NCBI GenBank assembly: GCA_003952965.2
Contig: CM025849.1
Span: 24,127,849 to 24,191,848, forward strand
Length of the DNA: 64,000 nt
Source: Morella rubra
Lineage: Eukaryota; Streptophyta; Magnoliopsida; Fagales; Myricaceae
Direction: 5' to 3'
Under the pieces are notes generated by a model. The model ran no database searches. It was not told the DNA's origin and worked only from the letters and a program-made list of their open reading frames with translations. The translations under genes and the position numbers were made by a program. Shown here piece after piece: positions 1 through 10,880 of this stretch; the first letter of the stretch is position 1, and each line of letters starts with the position of its first letter.

Positions 1-930
1 AATATCCCTTTGTTTAGTAATAAAACGCAGATCTGAATATGTTTAATGTCAAGTAAATAAACAATATTCAAATAGCAAAAATGAAAACAATAATAGAGAG
101 TAGGAAGAGAGATAACACCGTAATTTTTAGGTGGTTCGGCCAAGTTGCCTACGTCCACCTCAAGTCCTTGGGCTTCTCACTATAATCCAATAGTGTCTCC
201 AACTTAGCTTCAGGTGCTAAGTAACCGTTATAAGAGTTTTCCTAAGCTCACTCTTCAACTCGTCACAAATCTCAAAGCCTATGAGATTTCTTCTATCCTC
301 ACAGGTAGGCCCAAGTGTATCCCACACTCAAAGGTTTTCAAAGTTTAATGATAAAATGAATAAACTAAAGTCAAAGCCAAATCACAAAACAAAGCTCAAT
401 AAATGGCTACACAAGATAAGATGATGATGACAGCAATGGCAGACCAGATCTTTTTGAAAACGTGCAGCCTTTGTCTTTTGCTTTTTCTCACACTTGCTAT
501 ATCAAGATTGATGATGTAGAGAGGCAAAAGTGTGCAAAAGATCTTTTTTTCTCTCTCCATAAGGTTCCTTTATAGGTCTTCAGTCTTGAGGGGTCCAAGG
601 GCCTTTTTGGAATGTTGAAGAGGTGCCTAAGTGCCATAATCTTGCTAAGCATTTTTTTAAAAAAGACAACATGTGTCGACACATATATGCCTATGTGTCG
701 ACACCTTCATCAAGTCTGGAACTTGCTCGCAGTGCCTGTGGCATGTGTCGACACTTCCTTACTATGTGTCGATCTTCCATGTGTCGAACCATGTGTCAAC
801 ACCATCAAACCGCTTTTGTGCTATGTGTCAACACCATGTCAACCATGTGTCGACACCATCTTGGCAGATAGAGTTTTTCAGTACTTTTTGATATGCAATC
901 CTTTCCATTTCAACACACTAATTAGTGCAT
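1..930 (-). mobile_element. LTR-retrotransposon-like fragment
   Basis: This stretch has no convincing coding sequence. It contains the phrase GGTGGTTCGGCCAAGTTGCC (near 131), of a kind I associate with plant LTR elements, and an array of short palindromes at 671-856. Neither a TG...CA boundary nor a target duplication could be fixed, and the left end lies outside the window. The orientation is a guess. It could also be another repeat class. Confidence 0.35.
671..856. repeat. Array of eight ATGTGTCGACAC-type palindromic motifs
   Basis: Copies start at 671, 693, 743, 764, 779, 791, 823 and 845. Four are the exact 12-mer ATGTGTCGACAC, whose core GTGTCGACAC is a perfect palindrome. Two read ATGTGTCAACAC, and two diverge after ATGTGTCGA. 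Spacing is irregular (12-50 bp), so this is a cluster of sites and not a head-to-tail satellite or a CRISPR array. A looser version (tgtgttaacacatg) occurs near 58110 in another LTR. Confidence 0.8.
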
Positions 931-1560
931 AAAGAATTAACGACAAATTTAAATCTAATAGTGTTTAAATCATAAAGAATTAAAGAATTAACACAAAAAC
1001 TTCTTCATTGAAACATATCATAGTTTAGGTGCAAGCCATAGTGTTTAAATCAAATATAGGGCATAAAGAATTAAGATAAATTTAAATACAATTGAGTACT
1101 CTTGATTGAATAGTGGATTGACAACCACGTATTCTAAAATACTTCCAAAGCTATTTTATCATTTGTTATCATCAAAATCGAGTTAGATAGTTCAGGATCA
1201 ACCTTGGTTTAACAAAACTAACTACTCTTATGTTCAATAAGATATAAAATCAATTTCCTTGCCCCTACCATGGTAGTCTATAAGAAAATGTGTCTCAATC
1301 AGCTGTCAAGTGTTTTTTTTTTTCTCTTCCTCTCCTTTCTTAGTGTTTTTTTTTTTGTCACAGCGGTTGTCATTTAATGTTTTGATGTATTGTTTCAATT
1401 GATTAATTTTGGGTCAAGAATAAATTGGATCAATAGAAACTTGTCTTTCCCTGAACTGAAAATCCAATGTTTGGTATTCTGTAAATCCATAATGTGTACT
1501 GTTGTTGCCTTCTGTTTGTGAGTGATCTCCTATGTACTCTGATACCTAAAGTTGTGGTGA
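931..1560. other. AT-rich intergenic DNA
   Basis: No coding, RNA or transposon-terminus signal was recognised. It holds poly-T runs near 1312 and 1347 and a locally repeated phrase (gcataaagaattaa) at about 928, 971 and 1060, which suggests small local duplications. It may contain intron or upstream sequence of the ASPM-like gene that starts to be recognisable at 1584. Confidence 0.4.
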
Positions 1561-1583
1561 GATATATTATACTCTAAAGTTTT

Positions 1584-2312
1584 GTGATGCTACCAGAAAA
1601 TGCAACAAAAATCATACAGTCTCATTTCAGACGATTGATTGAACGTCGCAATTTCTTGAAGATAATGAATGTTGTATCTCTTTTGCAAATTGTAATCCGA
1701 GCTTGGTTAATTGTAAGAAATAAATCAGCCTATATCAAATTTGATGCTGTTGCAGTTGAAGACTTTTCAGTGGATATGGTAACTGCACTGTGTTAGTAAT
1801 TTCCATCTATGCAACCATGGAGATTAATTCAGATTCTCACTAGCATAATTTGTTTGCCCAATCAAACAGAGAGGTGGAAACAATCGGAAAGATCGGTAAG
1901 ATACCTTATGTTCATTGCTGACAGACATAGTTTTGTCAAGTTAAAGAGATTAGTGTTGCTTATCCAGAGAGCAGCAAGGGCTTGGAACAATCGAAGACAT
2001 CAAGGTGCAAGTATTGAAAATGGAGTCACGTCCCCCCTTGATCAAGTCCAGGCTACCATCGTAGATGAGAAATCTACTTGTGGGTGGTTATCAAGATAAG
2101 GATATATTAATGGAGTTACTCAGTTAGGGAAAGCTCCAAACTTGCATGAAGACAAGGGTTCAAGTGTGCTTAGAAATTTTTTTTCATCTGCAGATGTTGG
2201 AGAGCCTACCGTCAATACCAAATTACAACCATTTCAGCCACACTCATTCAAATCCTTTGTGCGTGGATGGATTTCCCGGAGAAGGGCTTCTAGATACAGG
2301 CGTCTCATGATT
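1584..2312 (+). pseudogene. ASPM-like IQ-motif protein, broken C-terminal part (segment 1)
   Basis: Three short open segments on the plus strand (about 1584-1796, 1809-2099 and 2142-2312) encode consecutive IQ-like repeats. Readable cores include IIQSHFRRLIERRNF, LLQIVIRAWLIVRNK, LIQRAARAWNNRR and FVRGWISRRRASRYRR. Arrays of this kind bind calmodulin. Long arrays of degenerate IQ repeats are typical of the plant homologues of abnormal spindle-like microcephaly-associated protein (ASPM), which act at spindle and phragmoplast microtubules. The segments are separated by stops and intron-like DNA, and the reading is cut at 2313 by a foldback element, with more IQ repeats resuming at 7796. It is therefore a disrupted gene or fragment. 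Another IQ-rich family, such as an unconventional myosin, is possible but fits less well. The assignment rests on motif style and not on a search. Confidence 0.6.
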
Positions 2313-2670
2313 GGAGCGGATTCCCTCCGAAGGAGGGAATTCCGAAGGCAACATAAGAGACGCTCTAAGATTAAAAGATAGAAAATCAACGGTGGTTACA
2401 AATTCACCTCATTTAATGAATAGAGAGGCTTCATGGCTTAGTGGCTCGGCTTGGTGGCTACCAAATTCCCCAAAATTTCCTTTTTCGCGTGAGAGACGCA
2501 AGCTCCCTTCCTTCCTTTTCCGCACTCCCTTCCTTCTCACGACATCCTCTCTTCATTTGCCCCTTTCTCTCTCTCTCCTCTGTTCGCTGGAATCTTGCCG
2601 GAGTCCAGAGAAAAAGGTAACTGTAACAATTTTTTCTTCACCTGACAGACAGACTCGAATTAATACACGA
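2313..2670 (+). repeat. Left terminal inverted repeat of the foldback element
   Basis: It matches the reverse complement of 7348-7689 apart from small indels and a CT-microsatellite length difference. Near the outer tip is a short hairpin, TTCCCTCC-GAA-GGAGGGAA. The copy also holds a CT-rich stretch and a GTAACTGTAACA phrase found in both ends. Confidence 0.85.
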
Positions 2671-3579
2671 TGGAACCTGTGACCCGGGCTGTGCTTTTGT
2701 GATTACACCTGCTTTTTTTTCCCCCGCAACAGTCTGCCCACTGCGCTAGTTTCTCCGGACTCAATTTATTTCTTTCAGATCTTATTTTGATTTGATTAAT
2801 TTATTTCTTTTGTTTCTATAAGGGACTCGCGTACTGTCCAGAAAACTGACGGTGTTTTCTAGAATACCGAAAAATCTGGCGGCCTGAGTTATTGAGGACT
2901 CCAACCATGCTTGGGATAGCTATGCGGTAGCTTTTTTTGTATAGCCTTTCAGTCTGAGCATTAAAAGACCCAGTTGATCTCCCACCAATAAAACAAAATG
3001 CACCCATGTCCTTTCCCCCTCCAAATAAAAAATCTAATAGCATCTGTGTCTCACTTGGTTTCTCAACATCCAACGCCAATCAATGTCTTTTTTTTTGTTT
3101 TTGTTGAAAAACGCCAATCGATGTCACTTTTAAATTAAAGTTATGTAAAGGTGTCATCTCCTCTTCCCTTCTAATTTTAAGAACCCATTTTGTTTCTTTC
3201 AGATCTTCTTTTTGTTTCTTTGAGATATTTTGTTTCTTTCGGATCTTCTTGTTTTGCGAACCCACTTTATTAAATTTCTTTTGTTTCTATTGAATTTAAT
3301 AGGTTGATAGAGGGTGGCAATTGAAGGTGGTATTTATCTAAATATTAATAAATAAAGATCTTTTACTTAAGATCAGAAGGTTTGTAAAGTCTTTATTTAG
3401 ATTTTATTAGATTTTTATTTCTCTTCATGAATGGAATTGTTAAATTTTTATTTGTCCCAATTATATGGCTGGATTGTTAAAGTGATATGGTTCGAGCAGA
3501 TAACGGGAAGTTATTTAATATTTGGACCTTAGAGTAGAGAGATGAAAGAGCATGCTTATAATTGGTATAATGCGTACAC
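2671..3579. other. Left internal part of the foldback element
   Basis: Non-coding, AT-rich DNA between the left TIR and the nested LTR. Small open frames on the minus strand (2816-3265) show no family resemblance. A phrase resembling atctTTtgTTTCTTTcagatc is repeated near 2770, 3190 and 3230, a minor local repeat. No transposase domain was recognised. Confidence 0.4.
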
Positions 3580-6295
3580 TGTCACGCCCCGAACGCTAGC
3601 TCAGCGAGGCTAATGACAGCCGCGAGCATTCCCCAACAAGGAATACTCAAGCGAACTTACTAAATTCTTGCAGCGGCCTTTTTTTTTTTTTTTTTTAAAA
3701 CTTTAATGCTAGCGTAAATACGAAACATTAGAACCTATTTCTAACAATCTCGATCAATAACTTGAAGTAATTACAACACAGTCTCAAAATATCAATTGGT
3801 TAAAAACCTAAACTTTACTGGGCCGAATAACCCATGACCACCACACATCGGAGGCTCATGTCGGCTCTTTCAAAAATTATATCTAAACCTTTACTGAAAT
3901 AACAAAAAGGGAAGAGGACGTCCTCGTCGGTCCCTCTTCTAGATTTTCCTCACCTGAAATATTGTCTGGAATGATACAATTTAAAAACTGTGAGTCGAAT
4001 GACTCAGTAAGGGATTATATGCAATAAATAATGCATGTCTTGCATAAATCATGAATGTACATTGATGCTTGCATATGCATGAGACAACGTACTTGATCTT
4101 AAAAAATTTCTTGCTTGAAAAATTGAAAATTTCTTTCTTGATTTGGCAACTTATCTCGCTCCATTTACCCCTGAAGTCAGGGTTGTGCGTTCCTTCGGAA
4201 CTATTCCCTTTTCCCTTGGGAACACATCATTTGGTTGAGCTAGCCCTTGACGTGGCCCCAGGCCTAATGGCTAGACTCAACCCTTAGAGGTTCACACCTT
4301 CTTGCAAGCATCCTTCAGTGTGATTGCACATACCTCCTACCCATCCTTCTCTCATTCGTCCTTCGGAGTGGGTGCCCCTTAGGAGTCATCCATCCTTCTC
4401 GCATTCGTCCTTCGGAGTGGATGTCCTATCTTATTGGTACGGTACCGACAATCTTATTTAGCCCTCTAACTTGACTTGTGATAACATACTTATCATTTTT
4501 CATTTGCACAAAGAAACCTATGCAAATGCTCATGTCATGTCATGCTTGATAATGAGAAATCATAATACTCTCATGCTTTCATTTGCACAAAATTTCTTTT
4601 TCATTAAGAAAATCATGCAAATGCTTCATGCATGCTTGATATGCTTATTCATAAATACTTTTCATGTGTGTATCATTCCAGTTTTTGAATGGCAGCACCT
4701 TGCCTACAATTGATTCATACTAAAGTTATTCATAGGCTTACTAAATGTATAGAGTAGTCATTCAAATATTCACAACTCATCATACAAAATCACCCATATT
4801 TTTGACTTATCAATGGTGATCCTATAATGCAAATGTTCTTCTAAGGATGCCGAAGCCATAAGAATTGGATTCTAAACTGATCCTTACACTAATTTTTATA
4901 ACATATGAAAATTCTAAGTAATTTGGAGCTCATTTGCACTCAAAACATTTACCCGAAAATACAAGCTGCGGAGGACGTCCAAGCGGGCAGCCCCGACGTC
5001 TCCAACTTAAAAATTCATAACTTCAAGACATGGCTCCAAATAACATGAAATTTATTTTGAACTATTCAGCTTTCATAGGTCAAGATTGGAGGTAAAATTC
5101 ACAACAGCAGAATTTGCTATACATTTTCACAAACACTTCATATTAGGCGAAAATCCTACAACAACACTGTTGCTGTTTCCAGCTCGGCCTTCCATTTTCA
5201 AAATACACAACTCATTCATTTTACCTCTAATTCACACGAAATTTACCTTAAAATGTTCCTCTTTCATAAACTTAAAATTCAAGACCAAACTCGTAAAATT
5301 TGGACTTAAACTGATCACTCAAAAGGTATTCGAATGAGCTAACATTCCGGACGTACAAGGCTGCTGGCAGCTTGACGTCCGGGCCTTGAACAACGCATAT
5401 CTCACCCAATACTTATCGGAATCATCCAAGGTATGGCTTAAAATCTTCCTATTTCCTAGGCCTACAATCTAGGATCCTCTTAAGATCAAGGATAAGCACA
5501 ATTGCATCAGAACACACTCCAAATTCGAGCCTTGAAAGCTGCAGAGATTAAATTTCAGCAACAACAATGATCTTCTCAACCTTCCAAACCTCCAACAACC
5601 AAAACCCTAATCTCTTCATGTCACAACCAACATCCAAGGCTAATTTAACATTTCATACAGCAACCATTCTCTCACATTCTTCCCACTTTTACAACTCCAA
5701 TTCAAAGTTTACAACAAAAATCATGATTCCATCTTCATCAAGCTAAAACTATTGCATTTACCCATATCTTTTGGGCTTTATATCAAACACCTAGGGTGCA
5801 TTATTGATCCTCTTGCATATTTTTTTTTCAGATCTGAACATATATCTAACACTTAGGGCTTGGTGGTTCTCAACAAGACTAACATGCATAAACCTAATAC
5901 ATCAAATCAATAAATTCGGCCATACATGCTCAAAATAGATTTCAATCCTCTCTTAGGCCTTTTATCAAACACTTAGAGCACATAAACGATTTCTCTTGAA
6001 CCCTCATTTCAGATCTAGCCATATTTCCCCATGTTTTCATGTAAGATCTATACTACCCTTAAATACTTGCAAGATCTACACTAAACACCCATGAACACAA
6101 GGAGAAAACAACCTAGACAACTACCATCAAAACAACAACCAACCATCAAAAGAAAACAAGAAGAAAATGGAAGAGATGGGGTAGTGTTTTTCGGCCAGCA
6201 GAAAGGGCCGAATTTACCTTTGTTTTTCTCCTCTTTCTCCTTCTTCTTCTCACCTTTTTCTTCTTCGGTTTGCCTTTCCAAGTCCTTGCGGTTTT

Positions 6296-6331
<36 letters not shown>

Positions 6332-6689
6332 CCCCCCTTTCACCCCCCCCCCCCCCCCTTTTTCCCCCCTTTTAAAAAGTTCACACATTTAAAAGCCCTA
6401 ATTAAATTCTTCCAAATATTGTAACTTAGGGACATATTCCATTAATTAAAATAATTAGCCTAATTAATCTCAATTACTCAAACTTTAACAATTGCAAATA
6501 ATATAACATTTAAATCCTAGCTTAAAACTCATAAAAACGCTAGGGGAAAATTCCACCTAGACATAACTTTAGATTAATCTCCCCATACATGCCTCTCTCG
6601 AAAATTAGAGTAATAATAATAATTAGAGCAATACAAACTTAGGGAGTCATAATTCTTTAAAATGATAGAAATAAGGTTGGGGTCTCACA
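3580..6689 (+). mobile_element. Probable solo LTR, about 3.1 kb, nested in the foldback element
   Basis: It begins TGTCACGCCCC and ends GGGGTCTCACA, giving TGT...ACA termini of the style of plant LTRs. The flanks are TACAC (3575-3579) and TACGC (6690-6694), a 4-of-5 match consistent with an aged 5-bp target duplication. There is no gag, pol or PBS inside. Short phrases near 4330 and 4390 (CTCATTCGTCCTTCGGAGTGG type) are duplicated. The C-rich tract at 6298-6369 lies inside. A non-autonomous element with TG..CA ends cannot be excluded. Confidence 0.55.
6298..6369. repeat. Poly-C tract, possible assembly artefact
   Basis: A run of 31 C is followed by further C blocks broken only by T and one A. 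The poly-proline and poly-glycine frames across it are not genes. Such runs are rare in plant DNA and are prone to sequencing error, so the exact length should not be trusted. Confidence 0.8.
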
Positions 6690-6694
6690 TACGC

Positions 6695-7347
6695 AATTAA
6701 CATTGGGTTTAGCATCCGTAGGAATTCCGGATACAAGAATAAAGACAAAGGGTACTTTACATATAGAACGTTTCGTGTGTATAAAGAAGGCTTGAGAAAA
6801 AGTGTTGAATTCGATGTGCCAGTGCTAAAGGAACGGTAAAATACTAGATGTGGGTGTCTTGCTAGTTTCACCATTCAACGGCAGTCAAATGGGAAGTACT
6901 GTACATTTGATTGGTGTGCACAGCATAACCACAAGTTGGCTACACCATCAAAAATCCACTTACTCCGTTCACATAGATGAATCAATGAATTACATTGTCT
7001 CGAGTGTGATGACGCAGATAGAGCAACCATCCGTCCGAAGCTAGCAAACGATTTGATGGTAGCCCAAGCTGGGGTAGAGAGAAGTTAAGATTCACACAAA
7101 CAGACTTGAAAAATTACCTGAGCAGCAGAAGAAGTAAATCCATAGAGGTTGGAATAGCCAGTACTCTTCTTAATTGGAATACCTAGAAAACATCAGCTTT
7201 CTTTGTCATATACAATCCCAGATCTACGATTATCGGTTTTGCTCTCTGATACCTGAATATATAACAAATACCATGGATCAACCATACAAATACATCCAAA
7301 CAAGTAGCAAACTCGGCATAAATCTAAAAATACCTTTTTCTCTTGAA
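6695..7347. other. Right internal part of the foldback element
   Basis: Continues the element after the nested LTR. A 64-residue frame at 6850-7044 and a minus-strand frame at 6647-6874 show no recognisable domain. No transposase motif was seen. Confidence 0.35.
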
Positions 7348-7689
7348 TCGTGTATTAATTCGAGTTTGTCTGTCAGGGGAAGAAAAAATTGTTACAGTTA
7401 CCATTTTCTCTTGACTCTGGCAAGATTCCGGCGAACAGAGGAGAGAGAGAGAGAGAGAGAGAGGCAAATGAAGAGAGGATGTCGTGAGAAGGAAGGGAGC
7501 TTGCGTCCCTCACGCGAAAAAGGAAATTTTGGGAGAATTTGGTAGCCACCAAGCCGAGCCACTAAGCCATGAAGCCTCTCTATTCATTAAATGAGGTGGA
7601 TTTGTAACCATCGTTGATTTTCTATCTTTTAATCTTGAGCGTCTCTTATGTTGCCTTCAGAATTCCCTCCTTCGGAGGCAATCCGCTCC
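7348..7689 (-). repeat. Right terminal inverted repeat of the foldback element
   Basis: Reverse complement of 2313-2670. It contains a (GA)n microsatellite at about 7438-7463 where the left copy has a shorter CT-rich run. It ends GGCAATCCGCTCC at 7689. Confidence 0.85.
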
Positions 7690-7795
7690 CATTATATCTT
7701 TTGCCATGAAATTTCTGGACAAGTGCCTTGTTCAACTAATTATGAGTTATAACTGTAACCTTCTGTAAATGATAACTTTGCTTGTGTAATTCCAG

Positions 7796-8317
7796 AGACA
7801 TTGTCGTGGTTGGTTAATAAGAAGGGATTTCTTGTTGCGAAGAGAGGCAGTAACAAAAATACAAAGTGTTGTTCGATGCTTTATATGTTGGAAGGCATTT
7901 CAGTGCCAGAGAGGTGCTGCAATCCAGCTTCAAAAGTTTGTCAGGGAGCACATTTCTCGAAATAGGCTCCTAGGTAGTTCTCATTTATCTTATGAATAAG
8001 CTTTTATCTGCTTGCTTCAATTGCAAGTTTGGTGTTCCTAAAATCATAGATGTTTCTTATGGTGGTTTATTGCAGGGGCTTCAAGCTTAAGTGCAGTAAC
8101 TCGTAGCGGTTGCTTGTTGAGTAGTTCGAGAGGATGTTTCAGTAGTGTAGAACTGGAACTATTCTTATGTTCAGTTCTGAAACTGCAATGGTGTTGGAAG
8201 GGTGCTTCTTTACTTAAATTAAGAACAAAAGCTACAGTCACTATTCAGCCTAACATTCCTGTTTGGCTGGCTTGACGAAATGCTGCTAGAGAAAAGCATC
8301 GTATAGTTGTGATCCAA
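7796..8317 (+). pseudogene. ASPM-like IQ-motif protein, segment 2 (two exons)
   Basis: The first exon, 7796-7973, follows an acceptor (TTCCAG) and ends at a GT donor. It reads through three IQ-like repeats, with cores RHCRGWLIRRDFLLRRE, VTKIQSVVRCFICWKAF and AAIQLQKFVREHISRNR. The second exon, 8076-8317, follows TTGCAG and encodes a serine-rich linker and then the IQ-like phrases LFLCSVLKLQWCWKG and VTIQPNIPVWLA. An in-frame TGA interrupts the next repeat (RNAAREKHRIVVIQ). With segment 1 this is the same IQ array, split by the foldback element. The internal stop and the 5.4-kb insertion make the copy non-functional. Calmodulin and microtubule roles are known for the family and were not shown here. 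Confidence 0.6.
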
Positions 8318-8397
8318 GTAATCTAGTTTCTCTCACACATTACTATGTCCCACGGTTTTGGTAGTTCTCATAATGCATAGTGTGATGAACATGCTTA

Positions 8398-8617
8398 CTC
8401 ATATTGCTTGGAGATATTGGTAAGTCTTGTTTCAATAATAGTAACAAGAGGAAGTTTGACTTATGGCCTTCTGTCACTCCGTCCTCCTCCGCTCGTTCCA
8501 AGGCAACGACCTGCAAACTCAAGGCCTTCAAGCTCAAGCAGTCGAAGTCCTCTCGCAAGGCCCAAATCAAGAAAGAAGAATCGCTGAAATCCCTGGCCAA
8601 GTCGCTCACTGTCTGGC
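8398..8617 (+). pseudogene. ASPM N-terminal-like fragment
   Basis: An open plus-strand stretch encodes a basic, serine-rich segment and then KAQIKKEESLKSLAKSLTVWL. It resembles, from memory, the N-terminal region of plant ASPM proteins, where a similar phrase precedes the calponin-homology part. It lies downstream of the C-terminal IQ repeats in the same orientation, so it could start a second tandem copy or mark a rearrangement. The match stops at 8617, where the repeated CRR42 upstream module begins. The identity is an inference, and an unrelated basic protein is possible. Confidence 0.35.
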
Positions 8618-8962
8618 TGAGAAGCTCTTCCCAGTGGGATTTAGAAGCCGAAGTTTTGCGAGAAAATCCAGCCCCAGCCCAGCCACTTGGAATTTCTTCC
8701 TTTTTTGCATCACTTTTTTATGTGCATGAACATTATGCTCGCGGTGAAGTTTAACTACTAAATTCACTCAAGTTTTTACATCTTTTCTACTCTTTTTCCA
8801 TGGATATCAGTTTTCAGCTAATTTGTGTTTCAGAATATTGAATTACTTGGTGGGATGGTGAAAGCTCAGGTAAGAGTACGTATAAGAAGCTGAAACATCC
8901 AAGAAACTTGCAAGAACCACACAAACAATATCCTATTTTCATAGACATTTGATCCACGACTA
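8618..8962 (+). repeat. CRR42 upstream module, copy 1
   Basis: Begins CTGAGAAGCTCTTC and runs to the CRR42 start codon. It is repeated at 23328-23810 (minus), 30960-31440 (plus), 41252-41490 (plus, no gene) and 51065-51390 (plus, no gene). It probably contains the promoter, the 5' untranslated region and possibly a 5' UTR intron (candidate donor AGCTCAG|GTAAGAG near 8870). Confidence 0.7.
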
Positions 8963-9467
8963 ATGGCATCATCTCTCTCTTCCACTGCTACAATTCCATG
9001 CTCCAAACTTTGTAGCAGTTCAACTTCACAGTTTAATCGCCCAAGCATTCGGAGTGGATGTCCAAGTGTGGTTACAGTAAAATGTGAATCGAAAGACGAC
9101 CCACAACCCGAGAATGCCTGCAAGAAGTTCAAAACTTGAGATAGGGTCGCCTGTTATTGCGATTGAAGCTCCCAAGATGATGAAGACAGCAACCTCGATT
9201 CCATGCCTTCGGGTGAATTCTGGCTTAGTCAAGCCTGGTGATGTGGGAAGGTACTGCTTTTCTCTCTCCTGCATGCTTGCATCAGAGTGGTGAGTGGACA
9301 ATCTATTTGAGAAATGAAATACTAATTATTCTTGCGAAAATGGGTGCAGAATTGTGTGGAGAAAGCCAAAGGATGTCTGGGCAGTTCGTCTGACCATTGG
9401 GACTTATCTCATAGATGGGAAATACTTCAAGCCTTTGGAGCTTGGTGAACGATTCAGAAGACTATAA
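8963..9467 (+). pseudogene. CRR42-like (DUF3148) gene, frameshifted copy 1
   Basis: This is the same two-exon gene as the intact copies at 22846-23327 and 31441-31922. Exon 1 starts with a serine-rich transit-peptide-like segment (MASSLSSTATIPCSK). Compared with those copies it has a 5-bp deletion just after the DDPQPE codons (about 9113), which shifts the frame and brings an early stop. The conserved part after it (KLEIGSPVIAIEAPKMMKTA, GLVKPGDVGR) is still readable in another frame. Exon 2 (from the GTGCAG acceptor near 9350) encodes KPKDVWAVRLTIGTYLIDGK and ends differently from the intact copies (LGERFRRL, then stop). A 4.4-kb LTR element entered just downstream. A pseudogene is the best reading unless the 5-bp gap is a sequencing error. 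Confidence 0.7.
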
Positions 9468-9498
9468 GATACTTTTGAAGTGAGCATTACTGGACGCC

Positions 9499-9974
9499 TG
9501 TTAGAAATATTTATTCAAATATATGAATAAATTCTTGTAAAATAATTTAAGGAAGCATTTTCGGTATACCTAGCTTATACAAAAATACGGATCATCGGGT
9601 TGTTCCACATGCTTTAATCTAAAATTTACCATCACTTTAAGCTCATTGGTGGAGCACACTATGAGAGTGTCGCCCACAAATTCCACAACCAAAGAGCTCA
9701 ATCACCAATCACCAGAAGAACTAATAACTAAGAGAGAGATTTACATTCTACAAATTCCTTACCATCTCCACTCATCCTACGGGGTTGTATATAGCCACTC
9801 TGGCATTGATGAGGAGAATTCTAATGGTCATAACCGTCAGCCATTACACACTTGTAACACTGTAACGGTCAACTCATTAAAGCCATTAATGTAAATAGCC
9901 GTTACAGAATAACAATCTACTATTACGCATATGGAGCAATTGAAGAGTCACCACATGACGCCTTTTTTCTCACA
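9499..9974 (-). repeat. LTR (left copy) of the 4.4-kb element
   Basis: Begins TGTTAGAAATATT and ends TTCTCACA. It shares with 13521-13853 the phrases ATCATCGGGTTGTTCCAC, CATCACTTTAAGC and CCACTCATC. It is about 140 bp longer than the right copy. Confidence 0.7.
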
Positions 9975-10197
9975 TCTCCCACTCACACACAATGGAGACA
10001 ACTCAGTCATGCATCTCTCTATTTGTTCTCAACCTTGTTCATACCGGAAAATAGGTTGTGTGACCACCAAGCACACCTACAGAAAAAGACGAGCACTATA
10101 CTAAATCTCTCATACAGAGAAGACCATCATAGCAACATCCCATAAACTAGACTTATTCGAACACATTTGACCAAGCATTTCTAATCCCTCTCAAGTT

Positions 10198-10880
10198 CAA
10201 TACTCAAAACTATGCTTGGTCTACTCATTATGTCGCTATCGCCATGTAGCGCCATAATCTGCACAGTTAATTCACTTAGGAAGATCAACGAATAGTCTTC
10301 ACTTCATCCTCGTGTCAATAAACTTTGCTTAATTGCTTTCCCAGTAATGCCCCTTTAGATCGCATCAATTATTGCCATCAAAGTAGCAGGCATCAAACCT
10401 CCATCTTATGCATGTTCAAAAGTCGAGAAGCATAAACAAAGTCAAAACATGACTTTGGGACTCACATGAAAAACAGGCACTCACATCCCATAAAGGTCTC
10501 ATATATGACCCTAGATCTTATCTCTAAATCTCAACATTGATACTATCAAGCGCTATTACATAAATTTAACCTCCTTAGCTCTAAGTGTTAATACTCAAAA
10601 ATATGCTCGATCTACTCATTATGTCGCTATACCCATTTAGCGCCATAATCTGCACTGTTCATTCACTTTAGATCAATGAATAGTCTTCTCTTCGTCCTCA
10701 TGTCAATAAACTTTGCCTTGATTGCTTTTCCAGGCAATTCTTTAGATCGCATGAATTATGGCCATAGACAACACACTAAAATAGCAAACATCAAACCTCC
10801 ATCTTATGACATGTTCAAAAGTCGAGAAGGCATAAACAAAGTAAAAACATGACTTTGGGACTCACACGGTGAGAAAACAG
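10198..10880. repeat. Direct duplication of a ~290-bp unit inside the LTR element
   Basis: Unit 1 (10198-10488) and unit 2 (10589-10880) share long stretches such as CTACTCATTATGTCGCTAT, GCGCCATAATCTGCAC and AACATGACTTTGGGACTCAC. The offset is about 391 bp. They are diverged by substitutions and small indels, so the duplication is old. No reading frame is conserved. Confidence 0.8.

Larger units (their letters stand above)
2313..7689. mobile_element. Foldback / MULE-like element with ~350-bp terminal inverted repeats
   Basis: The ends are long inverted repeats: 2313-2670 pairs with 7348-7689 at high identity, starting GGAGCGGATT and ending AATCCGCTCC. It sits within the IQ-repeat gene, which continues on both sides. 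Long TIRs point to a Mutator-like or foldback element. No 9-11 bp target duplication is visible next to the ends (CTCATGATT on the left, CATTATATC on the right), so the superfamily is open. No transposase was recognised. A probable solo LTR (3580-6689) is nested inside, so the unfilled element would be about 2.3 kb. Confidence 0.75.

Noticed and set aside
671-856. Possible CRISPR-like array (regularly repeated ATGTGTCGACAC)
   Set aside because: Repeats are only 12 bp, spacing is irregular (12-50 bp), and the context is plant nuclear DNA.
6091-6388. Proline-rich and glycine-rich open frames
   Set aside because: They arise from the poly-C tract and lie inside a probable LTR.
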